DNA of 64,000 nt from Cyathus striatus (taxonomy: Eukaryota; Basidiomycota; Agaricomycetes; Agaricales; Nidulariaceae): NCBI GenBank assembly GCA_025738555.1, contig JAOVFP010000015.1, forward strand, positions 3,286,001 to 3,350,000. Reading direction: 5' to 3'. Below are positions 11,058 through 21,203 of the stretch, in pieces. The translations under genes and the position numbers were made by a program. Every line of letters starts with the position of its first letter. Position 1 is the stretch's first letter. The notes beneath the pieces were generated by a model. The model made no database searches and was not told where the DNA came from. It saw only the letters and a program-made list of their open reading frames with translations.

Positions 11058-12697
11058 TCACATTCGTCGTTGCCGTTCAGATCCCACTAACATGACGTGA
11101 GTTTTGATGAGAATATAAAACTGAAATCATACCTGCTTGTCTTCGTCGATATTCCCGGAGGTCTTTTGTCTTGTCTGGCCCTTGAATATTGCCCCACCCA
11201 GCCAGAGGAACGACTATGGCGGTTGCATTGTCTTCCCCTCCAAGTTCCTCCGCAAACGACAATATGCGATCTGCTGCAACTTTGGGGTTGGGGGCATTGC
11301 GTGCAAGGTCTACAACTTCTTCGTCTGATAGCATGGAAGATACCCCATCGGACACTAGGACCATGTATGCCCATTCTTTACCTACGTTTTGCATTCATTC
11401 CATGAGATGTGATGAAAAGAGACAAAATGAGCAAACCATTCAGTAATTTCGTCCTAACCTCTGGTTCTGGTGTTACTCCAAATCGTTTATATCGGAGGTC
11501 GCCTAAACTGGAAATAGGTTGTCAGAAAAAGGCAGCGAGGTTAATGCTAGAAAGAAGCCCACCATCTGGTATTTACAAGTGCACCCATCCAACTAGCAAA
11601 CACTCAGCAAAGTTTCATGCCACACCCTTCAGTCTTAGACTCACCGAGATTCCCCAAAAGAGTCAGTGATAAGCGAGGAGCCCATCATGCGGCGTAGCCT
11701 TATACTTTCTACGCGGGCATCCGCGTGGTGATTTTCGGTCATAAGAAAGACCTCACCTCCATTAGTAGAGCATAGCAGAACACGGGTATCGCTAGAGAAT
11801 TACCTGTAAGCGGGATATGAGAAGATAAGGGACGAGTACATACCCACAGTGTGCTACGGTCAGTGCAAGCTTTTCAGCAGAAAAAAAGCCCACTGAAGGG
11901 ACATCCAAAGGTTGTAATATAGCAACAGAAGCTGTCGCACCACACGTTTGCGAGACCTTATCAACTGATAGATTGCGGTCAACCTTGATGGTAAAATGTT
12001 AGTGTGAAGCAAAGTATTAGAAAATGTACTTGCTTCAAAGAACGCCTGGGTTGCGCGAGCTTCCAAATCTAATGGACCTGCAGCCTTCGGATCTTGAATC
12101 CACGGAGTCAAGGCGCCGCCCTTGAAGCGCTTAAAGTATCCACCAATGTGCTTGATCCATTCGTAGAGCTCGGGTATGTCAGACTTGTTCACGGATTCAA
12201 AGAGACCATGTAATTCTTGACGAAGGTATTGTGAAACGGCAGACCCTCCATGGCTACAGAAATACAGATAGATTCCCGGTATTAACGATGTACAGGATAT
12301 GAGCAGGAGACGTACCCATCATATATGCCGACAAAGAGAACTTCCTTCGCCAGCGCATGGCTTGCTGGCTCTGGATTCCAATCTACACCATGCGCTTTTT
12401 TGACGCTTAGACGCAGTTCTTCTGGATTGAGAGAAAGGGAAACATAGGCATAAAAATCCTCTTGTTGGCTGGATATAGAATGAGTAGATTTAGTTCAGGG
12501 GGGTGAAGGGCGAAGGAAAAGCAAGCTGGGGGAGGCACCTCCTGTTTCCTCGGGCGTTGGCGACGCCTATGACCTGGGGAGATGCCAAAGGAACTCTGAT
12601 AATTCCACCTATTTGTTTGCGGGAAATGAGGACTGGTGGAAAGGGGGGGAAAGAAAGAAGAAGAGGGGACCTTTCGCTGCAACTCTGACATAGTCAT
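11058..12697 (-). CDS. PP2C-type Ser/Thr phosphatase, PTC6-like
   Basis: Metal-dependent PPM/PP2C protein phosphatase. Motifs in order: ARGNRSQQEDFYAY (the first metal-binding block), VLFVGIYDGHGGS (catalytic DGHGG), VLLCSTNGGEVFLM, a block ending MGALVNTRCLGD, RFGVTPEPEV, YMVLVSDGVSSMLSDEE and GGEDNATAIVVPL. It ends REYRRRQAVGSERQRRM, stop at 11058-11060, after an intron joining the last 14 codons. The layout best fits the PTC6/mitochondrial-phosphatase group, but that is inference. The 5' end is uncertain. MTMSELQRK at 12697 is the only plausible start, but its frame is one base off from the conserved block. Shortening the run of seven G (12643-12649, + strand) by one would make exon 1 continuous, so a base-run error is likely. 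The gene is divergent from the phytase. Confidence 0.82.
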
Positions 12698-13284
12698 GGT
12701 AGGATGCTGTGGACCGCGGTTTGAAAGGCGAACGAACGGACGGAAGTCGCAAGGATCTAGTAATCATTAGCAGAGATCGATGGCAGCATCACAAAGGGAG
12801 AGGGAGGGATGGGAAAAAAGAGAGAGGAGAGGGTGGAGGGGGCGGGGGAGACGTCAGACTACTTATCAGTGTGAGTGGGGAAGCGGGGATGATCGTGGAT
12901 TACCCAGCGTCAAGGACCGTTTAATTAGATGAGTTAGATTCAGTTGGATATTGGATGCTATTCTAGTTGTATGCTAACATAATAATATATAATGCTACAG
13001 TGCAGCGGACGTCGACGATATTCCTGAGGGTGAGGGTGAGCTTGAGCTGCAGGCAGCAGCACGATGATTTGGTAGTGATCAAACGGGATCGCATGGTGCG
13101 GACAACGCTTAGTCTATTTTTATCATCGCTCCTGCTGCTGCTCTCTTTTCTGATCACCATCTGTAACACATCTCTCTTTGAATTCGCTCTCATACCATTC
13201 ACTTACTCCACTATATAAACTTATAAATATGCTCAACATTATTCTGTTTTCTTTGCCCACCGCCCACCCTCTGACGATCCTCGC
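12698..13284. promoter_or_regulatory. Divergent promoter region, PP2C and phytase, with TATA box
   Basis: No gene is supported here. From 12780 to 12855 the + strand is strongly G/A-rich and ends in GACGTCAG (12850-12857), an ATF/CREB-like half palindrome. A TATATAAA box at 13212-13219 is followed 66 bp later by the phytase ATG. The 250-codon frame starting at 13178 is a shadow: its second half is the real phytase exon 2, its first half is not protein-like. Confidence 0.5.
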
Positions 13285-15417
13285 ATGCCCCCCTCCGCCT
13301 TCCTCCTTCTCTTATCTCTCCTTCCCAGCGTCTTGGCTGCTGCTCATAACAGTGCATCCTCCTTTGCTGGCTCAACTTCTACCGCTGTTTTCCCGCCCCC
13401 TAATGCCACTCTTACTGACGTCCAATCTTTCTTCCCCGACGCCAGTCACGTCGGCTTTCCCGGTCCAACTCCCAGTATGTCCTTTTCTTCCTCTCACACA
13501 TATCTCCATTCTCATTCTCCCCGTAGCTGGAGACGAAGCTGAAGCCATCGCCACTGCGCCCGCTTTTGCTTCTGTCGACTCCATCTTTCCTCTCGTAAAA
13601 CCGGACGCTTCTGACGCAAAGAGCTCAGAGTTCGATGTTACGCACCACTGGGGAAGTTTGAGTCCCTTGCAGAGTGTCGAATCCTTTGGCTTGCCTGACG
13701 CCTCTCCTCTCATTCCTGATGGTTGCGAGCTCACTCAAGTCCATCTCTTGCATCGTCATGGCGCCAGATATCCAGCTGAAGGCGCAGCTGCTCCCGGCTT
13801 CGGTAAGACCATCCATACAGCTGCAGCAGGGAAAGGCTTCTCTGCTTCAGGCCCTCTTAGCTTCCTTAATAGTTGGAAATTCAGGCTTGGTGCTGAGATT
13901 TTGACTCCCTACGGTCGTTCTCAGCTGTAAGCGAAATATTTACATTTTCATCATTTCGCAAAGTAATCTGATACCGGTTCAGCTTTAATCTTGGTGTGGG
14001 TTTCAGGGTAAAATATGGCAAGTTGCATAATTGGTGCATCAATATTTTTATTAATGAAACTCTTTTTAGGTGAGCTGCTCAAGGACCTCAAGGAACTCCC
14101 GGTATTCCGTACAACTTCAGAAGGTAGGACTGCATGCATTTGTCTTTTTTCCTTGTCATTAACATGAGAGCCAATTTAGCTCGTATGTTCGACTCTGCGT
14201 AAGCATTTACCTTCTTGCATCATCTTGTTCGTTCATCTCCAGTATTAGTCTTCACTTTTCAGCGGGCTTTTTTGGCGTTCAAAGCTACCAGCAAGACTAT
14301 CATCAACTTATCGTAATTGAGGAACAGGGTTCAATAACACACTTGCTCCCTATTTCCAATGTGACAATGCCAATAACGATATAGGGGCCTTTGGTTCCGT
14401 TCAGAGCAGCAATTGGGCAAGCCGTCTACCTGAAATCAGCCTTGAAACGTTTACAGCCTTTCTTGAAGGGAATAGACCTTCAGATCTCAGATCTCGTAGC
14501 TATGCAACAGCTATGCGCCTATGAGGTATGTTCGAGCTGGCTATGTTGTTTTGTCGTTTGATTGTCCATCATCATTTAGACCGTCGCTCTTGGGTTCTCG
14601 TCATTTTGCGATCTGTTCACAGAGGAAGAATGGAAAGGCTTTGAATACTGGTTTGGTATGTTGTGCATATCCCTTGAATTAATTTCAGATTTTTAATGGC
14701 CTGTGTTCAGATCTTGATTTCTGGTATGGAAGTGGTCCAGGCAACCCTGCCGCCAGTGCGCAGGCATTGGATATGTTGAAGAACTCGTGTCGCGTCTTAC
14801 CCAAACGCCTCTCACCACAGCTAGCTCTACTTTCAATGTCACACTTGTCAATAATAGCATCACATTCCCTCTAAATCAATCCATTTATGTTGATGCTAGT
14901 CACGATACCGTAATTTCCTCAAGTAAGTTTGTCGAGTTTAATCTCTCGCTTATGATTAAACTATCGTCACAAGTTCTTGTTGCAATGAACTTCACAAGCT
15001 TGGCAGCCAACGGTCCGCTGCCTGTCGATCATATCCCCAAACACCAGGTATGCTCACTGTTCACTGTACGGCGCTCCGAGGCTTACATTCTTTATATATT
15101 AGACATACTTTGTAAATCAAATTGCTCCTTTTGCAACAAACTTGGTCGGTCAAGTCCTCTCTTGCCCTACTTCTAAAACTCCAACGCATATTCGCTGGAT
15201 TTTGAACGACGCCGTCCTTCCCCTGACCGGTATCAAAGGATGTAAATCAAATAAGGATGGTTTGTGCGAACTGCAGACTTTCATCAAATCAATGCAGCAG
15301 CGCATTGAAGAAGTCGACTTTGACTTTGACTGCTTCGGGAACTATACCATTCCTGTACCTGATACGATTATCAATGGTCAATTTCGAAGAATCTCAGGAT
15401 ATAATGACTATGACTAA
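13285..15417 (+). CDS. Secreted histidine acid phosphatase (phytase-like), reading frame broken
   Basis: Histidine-acid phosphatase of the fungal phytase group, which removes phosphate from phytate or other monoesters outside the cell. A signal peptide is clear: MPPSAFLLLLSLLPSVLAAA. The active-site motif RHGARYP lies near 13757-13777 (LTQVHLLHRHGARYP) and the proton-donor motif in VDASHDTVIS. Other family blocks are TPYGRSQLFNLGVGFR, RMFDSA, FCDLFTEEEW and FWYGSGPGNP. Many N-glycosylation sequons occur (NATL, NVTL, NQSI, NYTI). It ends GQFRRISGYNDYD at 15417. One intron is GC-AG (14018-14069). Three one-base frame changes interrupt conserved sequence at about 14330, 14422 and 14769 with no intron able to absorb them. 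So this is either a young pseudogene or a stretch of poor sequence. A TATA box precedes it. Confidence 0.85.
14018..14069 (+). other. GC-AG intron in the phytase gene
   Basis: A 52-nt intron with donor GCAAGT and acceptor TAG. It joins FRVKYG to ELLKDLKELPVF in frame. The nearby GTAAAA is out of frame. Confidence 0.72.
14328..14332 (+). other. Frame break 1 in phytase (one base short)
   Basis: The frame reading LIVIEEQG must step back by one base to continue as FNNTLAPYFQCDN, a conserved family stretch. The break is at GGGTTC. An intron here would delete the conserved stretch. Confidence 0.7.
14421..14424 (+). other. Frame break 2 in phytase (one extra base)
   Basis: The frame ending QSSNWAS must skip one C to continue as VYLKSALKRLQPF and then MQQLCAYETVALG. 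There is no room for an intron. Confidence 0.65.
14766..14771 (+). other. Frame break 3 in phytase (one base short)
   Basis: GPGNPAASAQAL is followed in the next frame by GYVEELVSRLTQTP. Adding one G to the GG at 14769-14770 would make them continuous, and the family expects GYV-EL exactly here. Confidence 0.7.
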
Positions 15418-15719
15418 AATACGGCTGTAGCACATACTTACTACTGTTGTATGCTCTGTTATGTACGTGATTACGCTGCAACGAAAACTCTGATGAAAGC
15501 TATCTTCCGTGCATCTTTTGAACTGTCCTGGTAGAAGCCTCTAATCAGACAAGGTTAAGTGTCTCATTGTATTACAAATCATTAAATAGATGGTTTAAAA
15601 TCCGAAAGTTACTCAGACGTAATACAAGACAACGTAGACTATAAATCTCTTCGGTAGGAAAGGAAAACAAGAATCCGCAAATTCCTTAAATTCCAGAGCG
15701 GCGTGGGATCCGTTTGGCA
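15418..15719. other. Convergent 3' intergenic region
   Basis: About 300 bp between two convergent stop codons. AT-rich, with nothing recognisable beyond presumed 3' untranslated sequence of both genes. Confidence 0.5.
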
Positions 15720-18286
15720 CTAATTGCCATCTTCGATAGCCTCGTATCTAGAGCGCACTTCATTTGGCTGAAAAAGGCGTCGTAGCCAACCATCTCCCCT
15801 TTCTGCACGACTTGGTCGAGAGCTGGTGGCGACGCGAGTCGGTGATCTGTTTGATATTAACGAAGTTACTTCCGATTCGTTGTCCAGGCGTTCCTCACGT
15901 TCCTCTGTAGCTTTTTATTATACATTGAAAGGTAGTGATCAACAGGCATACGCACCTTCACCGAACACATAATCCATTTCCTCCAAGGGAACCCCTTTGG
16001 TTTCAGGATAGACTGCATCATATATGGATCAAAGCGTAACAAATTGGACGCTAAATTATACTTACGGAAATATACTATGGAATGATAAGCTCGGGAATAG
16101 CTGACTAAATACTGTAGGACATACCCAATATAAAGCTACACACACAAAAGAATCCATGCATAGGGTATAGTCGCCATTCGATCAACTCTTGAAGGTATGG
16201 TGTTATTTCACCGACAATCCAATTAAACGCCCAGTTAGTGGCAGTTGAAAGCGATACACCCTTGGCTCGGAAAGTGAGGGGCATAATCTATGCAGGGTAA
16301 ACCAAAATGCTGACTAAATAAACATAAATGACTAACCTCAGGCGGGTAAAGCCAGGGAATGGGTCCCCAGCTAGTAGAAAGATATTCAGAGGGGTCTTTA
16401 AGCGTGTAGTTTTATATTTCCTACCTGAATCCAAAAGCAGCATTGAATATAATGACACATATTACTACAGCATTCGGTGTAGCCGGGACGTCGACGTACA
16501 TCCACCATCCAGTAGCTACTAAAGATGCAGCCATCTGTCAAATAACTAAGAAAGGAGAAATAAAGCCAGCGACACAGCACTCACCACAACGGCTCCTGAT
16601 AATAAAATAGCTCGACGCCCCCAGCGGTCGACAAGTATCCACCTGCATAAAGTAGGTATATAAATATATACGAAGCAATAATTACTCACGGCGGCAATGT
16701 GCTCAAAACGTAAATTATGGCATTAATTCCAGTCATCAAGATAGCTTGTCGACCAATCCATCCTGCTTCTGCATAACAGTCAGTAAGTTATCACAATACA
16801 CTGATATTGACCTACGTTCGAAAACGCGAGCTATTGTGATATTACAGTAAATCAGCTTGTAAGATGGAAAGAAATAAACCCACGAGCGTAGTATGAAATT
16901 ACTGTGCCACCAGTTTAGTCGCAAATTTTATAAAATAGTACAGCAATACAGTACCATTAATTCCATTCTTTAAGTTTATAAGTTTATAAATCAGATATCT
17001 CTCGTTATGTATAGATAGATGTATGACTTACAAGTTGGGCAAACGCCTGTGAAGACATTGCGAGTAAAACACGACGTTTGTATTTCTTCCACATCACACT
17101 GTACGACCTCTCTTCACCAGACTCACGCTAAATAAGTGGTGTTAAACCATGAATATAAACAGACTGAGAACTACGAACCTCTTCCCTAACTTTATCTTTA
17201 ATTTCTGCGTATTCAGCCAAGGCAACCGGATCGCTTAAATCTCCGCCGTGAAGATCGGCAATGACACGGAGTCCTTCCTCCTCCTTGTCTGTGTCAATAA
17301 GCCAACTACAAAAGTGAGTAAGCGATTCCACACTTTACCAAATCATGACAACGTACCGTGGGCTTTCTGGAATAATAAGCGAGCCTCCGACTAAAATAAA
17401 TCCAATAACACACTGCATGAAGAGTGGTATTCTCCAAGACAGGTCTGAGTTTATAAATGAACAAAAGTAATCGATCCACTGGTGACTTTGAGCACCAAAA
17501 CTTTGTACAATCGAAGAAGACGCACGACTGATGACGCGTAACCGACGATATTCCCCGTGAATTCCATGCAAGCAAGTGCGCCACGCTACTTTCGGTCAGT
17601 TAGATGTGTAGAGTAGTTAGCATACACATACATGATTCGGGGGTGATATTTCACTCTGGTATATGGGGACAATAGTTCTACATTCACGAAATGATTAGCA
17701 GAGAGAATCGAAACCAAATGGTGGACGAACGAAAGCAGACCAACGCCAAATCCACTAACTATCCGCCCAATGATCATGCTCCAGAAGCCGACTGAGAATG
17801 TTTGAATAGCTCCCCCAATGGTGAAAATTACTGCACCAAAGAGAAGTGTACCCCTGCGACCAACAACGTCGCCGACGCGACCGGAGGCGAGGGATGTCAC
17901 TGGGACCGTGAATATGTATGTGTTAGCTTGAGTTGTAAGGGCAAAACATAGAATCCCACCGAATGCGCCTATCTCCAAAACCGCGACCATAGTCCCCACT
18001 TCGAGAGCAGTAGGATAGCCAAAATATTTTCGGAAGTAGGGACCAGTGATAATCCCGCTCATAACACTGTGATAGACATGAGACCAACGACAACCAGGAA
18101 GTTAAGGAACATTACCCTTGATCATATCCAAACTGAGAGGGCGAGCAGTTCAACCACCTACTGGCGAAGGACAAGAAGAGGGCTTACGAGGAACACACCC
18201 AAACTAATGAATATGGAAAGGGTATAGAGCAGCGGCTGGCCAACGAGGCGGCGAGAGGGCGAAGGACTGTGGGGTGGGTCTGCCAT
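15720..18286 (-). CDS. MFS hexose transporter
   Basis: Sugar:H+ symporter or facilitator of the major facilitator family with 12 helices, expected in the plasma membrane. Start MADPPHSPSPSRRLVG at 18286. Motifs: FGYDQGVMSGIIT in helix 1; LASGRVGDVVGRRGT (sugar transporter signature 1); GRIVSGFGVGLLS (signature 2 region); RIPLFMQCVIGFIL; LIIPESPRWLID (the PESPR motif); and the C-terminal VYPETKGVPLEEMDYVFGE (PETKG). The tail is serine/arginine-rich and ends SRYEAIEDGN, stop at 15720-15722. The gene has many introns of about 50 nt. The central loop EEEGLRVIADLHGGD is normal for fungal hexose carriers. It is divergent from the Mim2-like gene (188 bp between starts). Confidence 0.9.
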
Positions 18287-18473
18287 GGTGCATGTGGGGG
18301 TATAGAAGAAAGAGGGAGTGGAATGAGCAAGCGAGGAGGACGGCGAGTGAGCTGGTCCAACCTTTTCCGGGGTTGCCGCTGAAATCTAACTTGCACAGTA
18401 GTATGTACTGCCGTCATCCCATCAGCGGCACTCCTCGCTGCATCTTACCTCCGAACCGCCATCACCGTCCTCA

Positions 18474-18782
18474 ATGCCTCGCTCAGACATTTCTCTGGAC
18501 GATATTTCCACCTCCTCCCACGACTCAGAGGACGAAGAATATCGTCTCGCTCAACAGGAGTGGGAGGAGAGTCTCAAACAGCTTCAGCAACTTGTGTCTA
18601 TCGTGCTCTTGCCCTTCTTCGGCAAATGGCTTGGGAGGAAGTGGAGTTATTGGGGTATGTTGCTCACGTGTCCTTCACGCCTTCGTCCTACTGATCTTTC
18701 AACCGCTGCAGCCTATTCACGCTATCTGCAAGTCGGCCTTGGAAAGCAGTTCTTCTTTGGCACACCGTCCAAGTCATCTTAA
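18474..18782 (+). CDS. Small single-helix protein, Mim2-like (mitochondrial import)
   Basis: Two exons give about 83 residues: MPRSDISLDDISTSS, then a strongly acidic segment (HDSEDEEYRLAQQEWEESL), then a hydrophobic helix followed by a basic turn (LVSIVLLPFFGKWLGRKW), then YWAYSRYLQVGLGKQF. The intron runs from GTATGT near 18656 to GCAG near 18711. The pattern of acidic N-terminus, one membrane segment and G-K-x-LGR-x-W matches what I know of Mim2, which works with Mim1 in inserting helical proteins into the mitochondrial outer membrane. That is inference from pattern, not a proven match. Another small membrane protein is possible. It lies 72 bp from the convergent PPR gene. Confidence 0.55.
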   Translation: MPRSDISLDDISTSSHDSEDEEYRLAQQEWEESLKQLQQLVSIVLLPFFGKWLGRKWSYWGMLLTCPSRLRPTDLSTAAAYSRYLQVGLGKQFFFGTPSKSS

Positions 18783-18853
18783 TCATCTGCCCGTTCTCCA
18801 TTAATCTGCTGTATATTGTATTGCAGAATAAAGTATGTAATATATCTACAAGG

Positions 18854-21034
18854 CTATCTTTCGGTCTGCTTCACCTTCTCTATTAGCTTACGGAGCGAAC
18901 GTTCTTTAGGTGAATATCCCGACTCCTCCATATCATGCACTACGTCTCCCGCAAGATCCCATTCATCTCGGTGCATCAATCCTGATAAAATAATATACCA
19001 TGTTTTATCCATGAACTGTATCTGTCGCTCCTTCATTTCTTCGTAACATGCCATAGCCTCTCGCAGTCCTTCACCTTCTGACGAATATAGACTAGACTCC
19101 AGCACTGTGTGGTATGTGGGCAATCCAAACAGCACTCCTCGATGTTTCATGCGTTCTATAATTTGATCTCTCCATTGCCTCGACTTTTGTGCTGATAGCC
19201 AACCACCGCGACATACCCCGCTCAAGACGGCAGTATATGTTACTTCGTTTGGTTCTAATCCAGGTTCTTTCTCCATTATCTGAATTAAACGAAATGCGCT
19301 GTGAAGATTCTCCTCCTTATGTTCCCGCATTTGCTGCGTTACTATAGCAGTATAGGTTGCAATGTTGGGTTGGACTCCTTGTTTCTTCATAAGCTGGAGC
19401 ACTAACTCCGGAGCGTCCTTTTTACCTGCTTTCAGAAGCCCAGATAGAATTGTCGAGAACGTAAACACGTCTCCTGTTATCTTGGCATCCGCCATCTTGT
19501 TCACAATATCAGCGAGGGACCTGAAGTCCAGCCGTCGCGCATAGAATCGCAAAAACGTGTTGTAGGTAACTATATCTGGCGTTGGTCCCTTCTCGCGCAT
19601 CATTTGCAGCAGCGCTTTAGCTTCATGTCCTTTCAATTCCCATAATAAACCACTAATGACCGTATTGTATACGGTCAATACCTGCGCCTCTGACGAACTA
19701 GTCTGGCATTTTTGTTGGAATTCTTGGAATCGTGTAAACGCGTCATTGGCATTGTGGCATCTGAATAGGGCTGAGATGATAGCCCGATATGCAAGAGCAT
19801 CTGGCTCTATCCCCTGCGATTTCATCATATTCCAAGCAGCAATAGCGTCGGTGGTAGCCCCTGCGCCTTCATATGCGTCCAAAACGGCGGTCCACATAGA
19901 AACAGTAGGCTTTAGCCCGAGTTTCTTTTGATCGTCCCAAACTCTTCCAGCTAAATCTCGACTTTCGCATTTTAAGAAGGCCGATATGAAGGCTGTCCAT
20001 ACAATTGTATTCAGAGCTATCGGCTTAGAGTCATCAATACAAGTTTCATCGCCCGCTATGAAAGCATCAGGTCCAGAGCAGCCATTGATGATGCCTTTGT
20101 AGAGAATTTTCAGCTGCAGCGTAGACCGAGTTTCTGCTAGATTTCGTATTTGCTTGGTAAGTGCCAACGGCCGCGCAACCCAACGTGCAGTTTCAAGTCT
20201 TTCCATGAACATTTTTACTTTGTCATGTAGACTTGGGTTATGCTTTAAGCTTTGCAGATATTTTTCCGTCATGTTGCGGCGAAAGCGTACGGGAGACGCG
20301 AGATAGGTAGAGAGTGCTTCCCAGAAAGAGTCTTTCATAGCATGCGCTGTAATAATAGCGAGAAGCAGTGATATTTTATCGTGTTCGGCGCTGGTATCTG
20401 TTCGTTCAAATGACGTCTCTCCAATTTCTTCCTCTGCAGCCTTCTCCTTAAGTGTATCCTGCACATTACATTGATGTATGAATCTGTCGTATAAAGAAAT
20501 GGCAGCATCAGGCTCCCTCATTTTGATGTACGCAAGCAAGCACCATATTAGTCCACCCATCTCATTGTCCGTAGCTGTCAACAACGCGATTTCTTCGGCC
20601 ATTTTCCATTGGGAAGAAGATATATCCAGTTTCGGAGATGTAACTCGAATAAGCTCCGAGACTCCCCTCCGATCCAAGCGAGGGATGAAGTGAAGAAGTC
20701 CTTTGTCCTTTAGTACAAAAAGACATTTCATTGCACTTGCAATGTCTTCATCAGCTACAGCTCGGCGGATTATGACCAAGGTCTGATTGAAAAGTGCAGT
20801 GTCTGCAGCACGAAGTGGTTTTGCATCTTTCCTTGAATTCAGAACTGGGATTTGCTTCTTGATTTTCTTCGTGACAGCTGGTGGAATGAGCGGGGGAGCA
20901 TTTCCAATAGATTTGGACGCACTCCCCAAATTACGGTAATAAATGGAAGGAAGGACGTCAAGCAACACTACTTTCGTAGCTCTGATAGCACGTGGAAGCA
21001 TATGGGAACGAAGCGCGTTCAACTCCACAAACAT
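18854..21034 (-). CDS. Pentatricopeptide repeat (PPR) protein, mitochondrial
   Basis: A single-exon protein of 726 residues with PPR motifs through its C-terminal two thirds. Clear repeats: TVSMWTAVLDAYEGAGATTD, DALAYRAIISALFRCHNAND, DIVTYNTFLRFYARRLDFRS, DVFTFSTILSGLLKAGKKD, NIATYTAIVTQQM and NEVTYTAVLSGVCRGG. The N-terminus (MFVELNALRSHMLPRAIRAT) is rich in Arg, Ser and hydrophobics and low in acid, which fits a mitochondrial presequence. PPR proteins bind organellar RNA for processing, stability or translation. The specific target cannot be read from sequence. Candidates by analogy are the Ccm1/Dmr1 or Aep3-type factors. It is divergent from PPIL2 with only 169 bp between starts. Confidence 0.87.
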   Translation of the reverse strand: MFVELNALRSHMLPRAIRATKVVLLDVLPSIYYRNLGSASKSIGNAPPLIPPAVTKKIKKQIPVLNSRKDAKPLRAADTALFNQTLVIIRRAVADEDIASAMKCLFVLKDKGLLHFIPRLDRRGVSELIRVTSPKLDISSSQWKMAEEIALLTATDNEMGGLIWCLLAYIKMREPDAAISLYDRFIHQCNVQDTLKEKAAEEEIGETSFERTDTSAEHDKISLLLAIITAHAMKDSFWEALSTYLASPVRFRRNMTEKYLQSLKHNPSLHDKVKMFMERLETARWVARPLALTKQIRNLAETRSTLQLKILYKGIINGCSGPDAFIAGDETCIDDSKPIALNTIVWTAFISAFLKCESRDLAGRVWDDQKKLGLKPTVSMWTAVLDAYEGAGATTDAIAAWNMMKSQGIEPDALAYRAIISALFRCHNANDAFTRFQEFQQKCQTSSSEAQVLTVYNTVISGLLWELKGHEAKALLQMMREKGPTPDIVTYNTFLRFYARRLDFRSLADIVNKMADAKITGDVFTFSTILSGLLKAGKKDAPELVLQLMKKQGVQPNIATYTAIVTQQMREHKEENLHSAFRLIQIMEKEPGLEPNEVTYTAVLSGVCRGGWLSAQKSRQWRDQIIERMKHRGVLFGLPTYHTVLESSLYSSEGEGLREAMACYEEMKERQIQFMDKTWYIILSGLMHRDEWDLAGDVVHDMEESGYSPKERSLRKLIEKVKQTER

Positions 21035-21203
21035 TCCACACGCGTTAAAGCCTTTGTTTGGTTGATCCTTCTGGTATCAATAACGCGTCTACATATATAT
21101 GCTACAACTTACATAATCAACCTACTGCCAACTTGGTATCTACTTGATCCCAACGCTGTCGACTTTCTCTCTTTCTCTCTATACATAAGTACTCTTTCTA
21201 AAC

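Noticed and set aside
13178..13930. 250-codon + frame with an apparent start before the phytase
   Set aside because: Its second half is the true phytase exon 2, but its first half runs out of frame over the signal peptide exon at 13285 and an intron.
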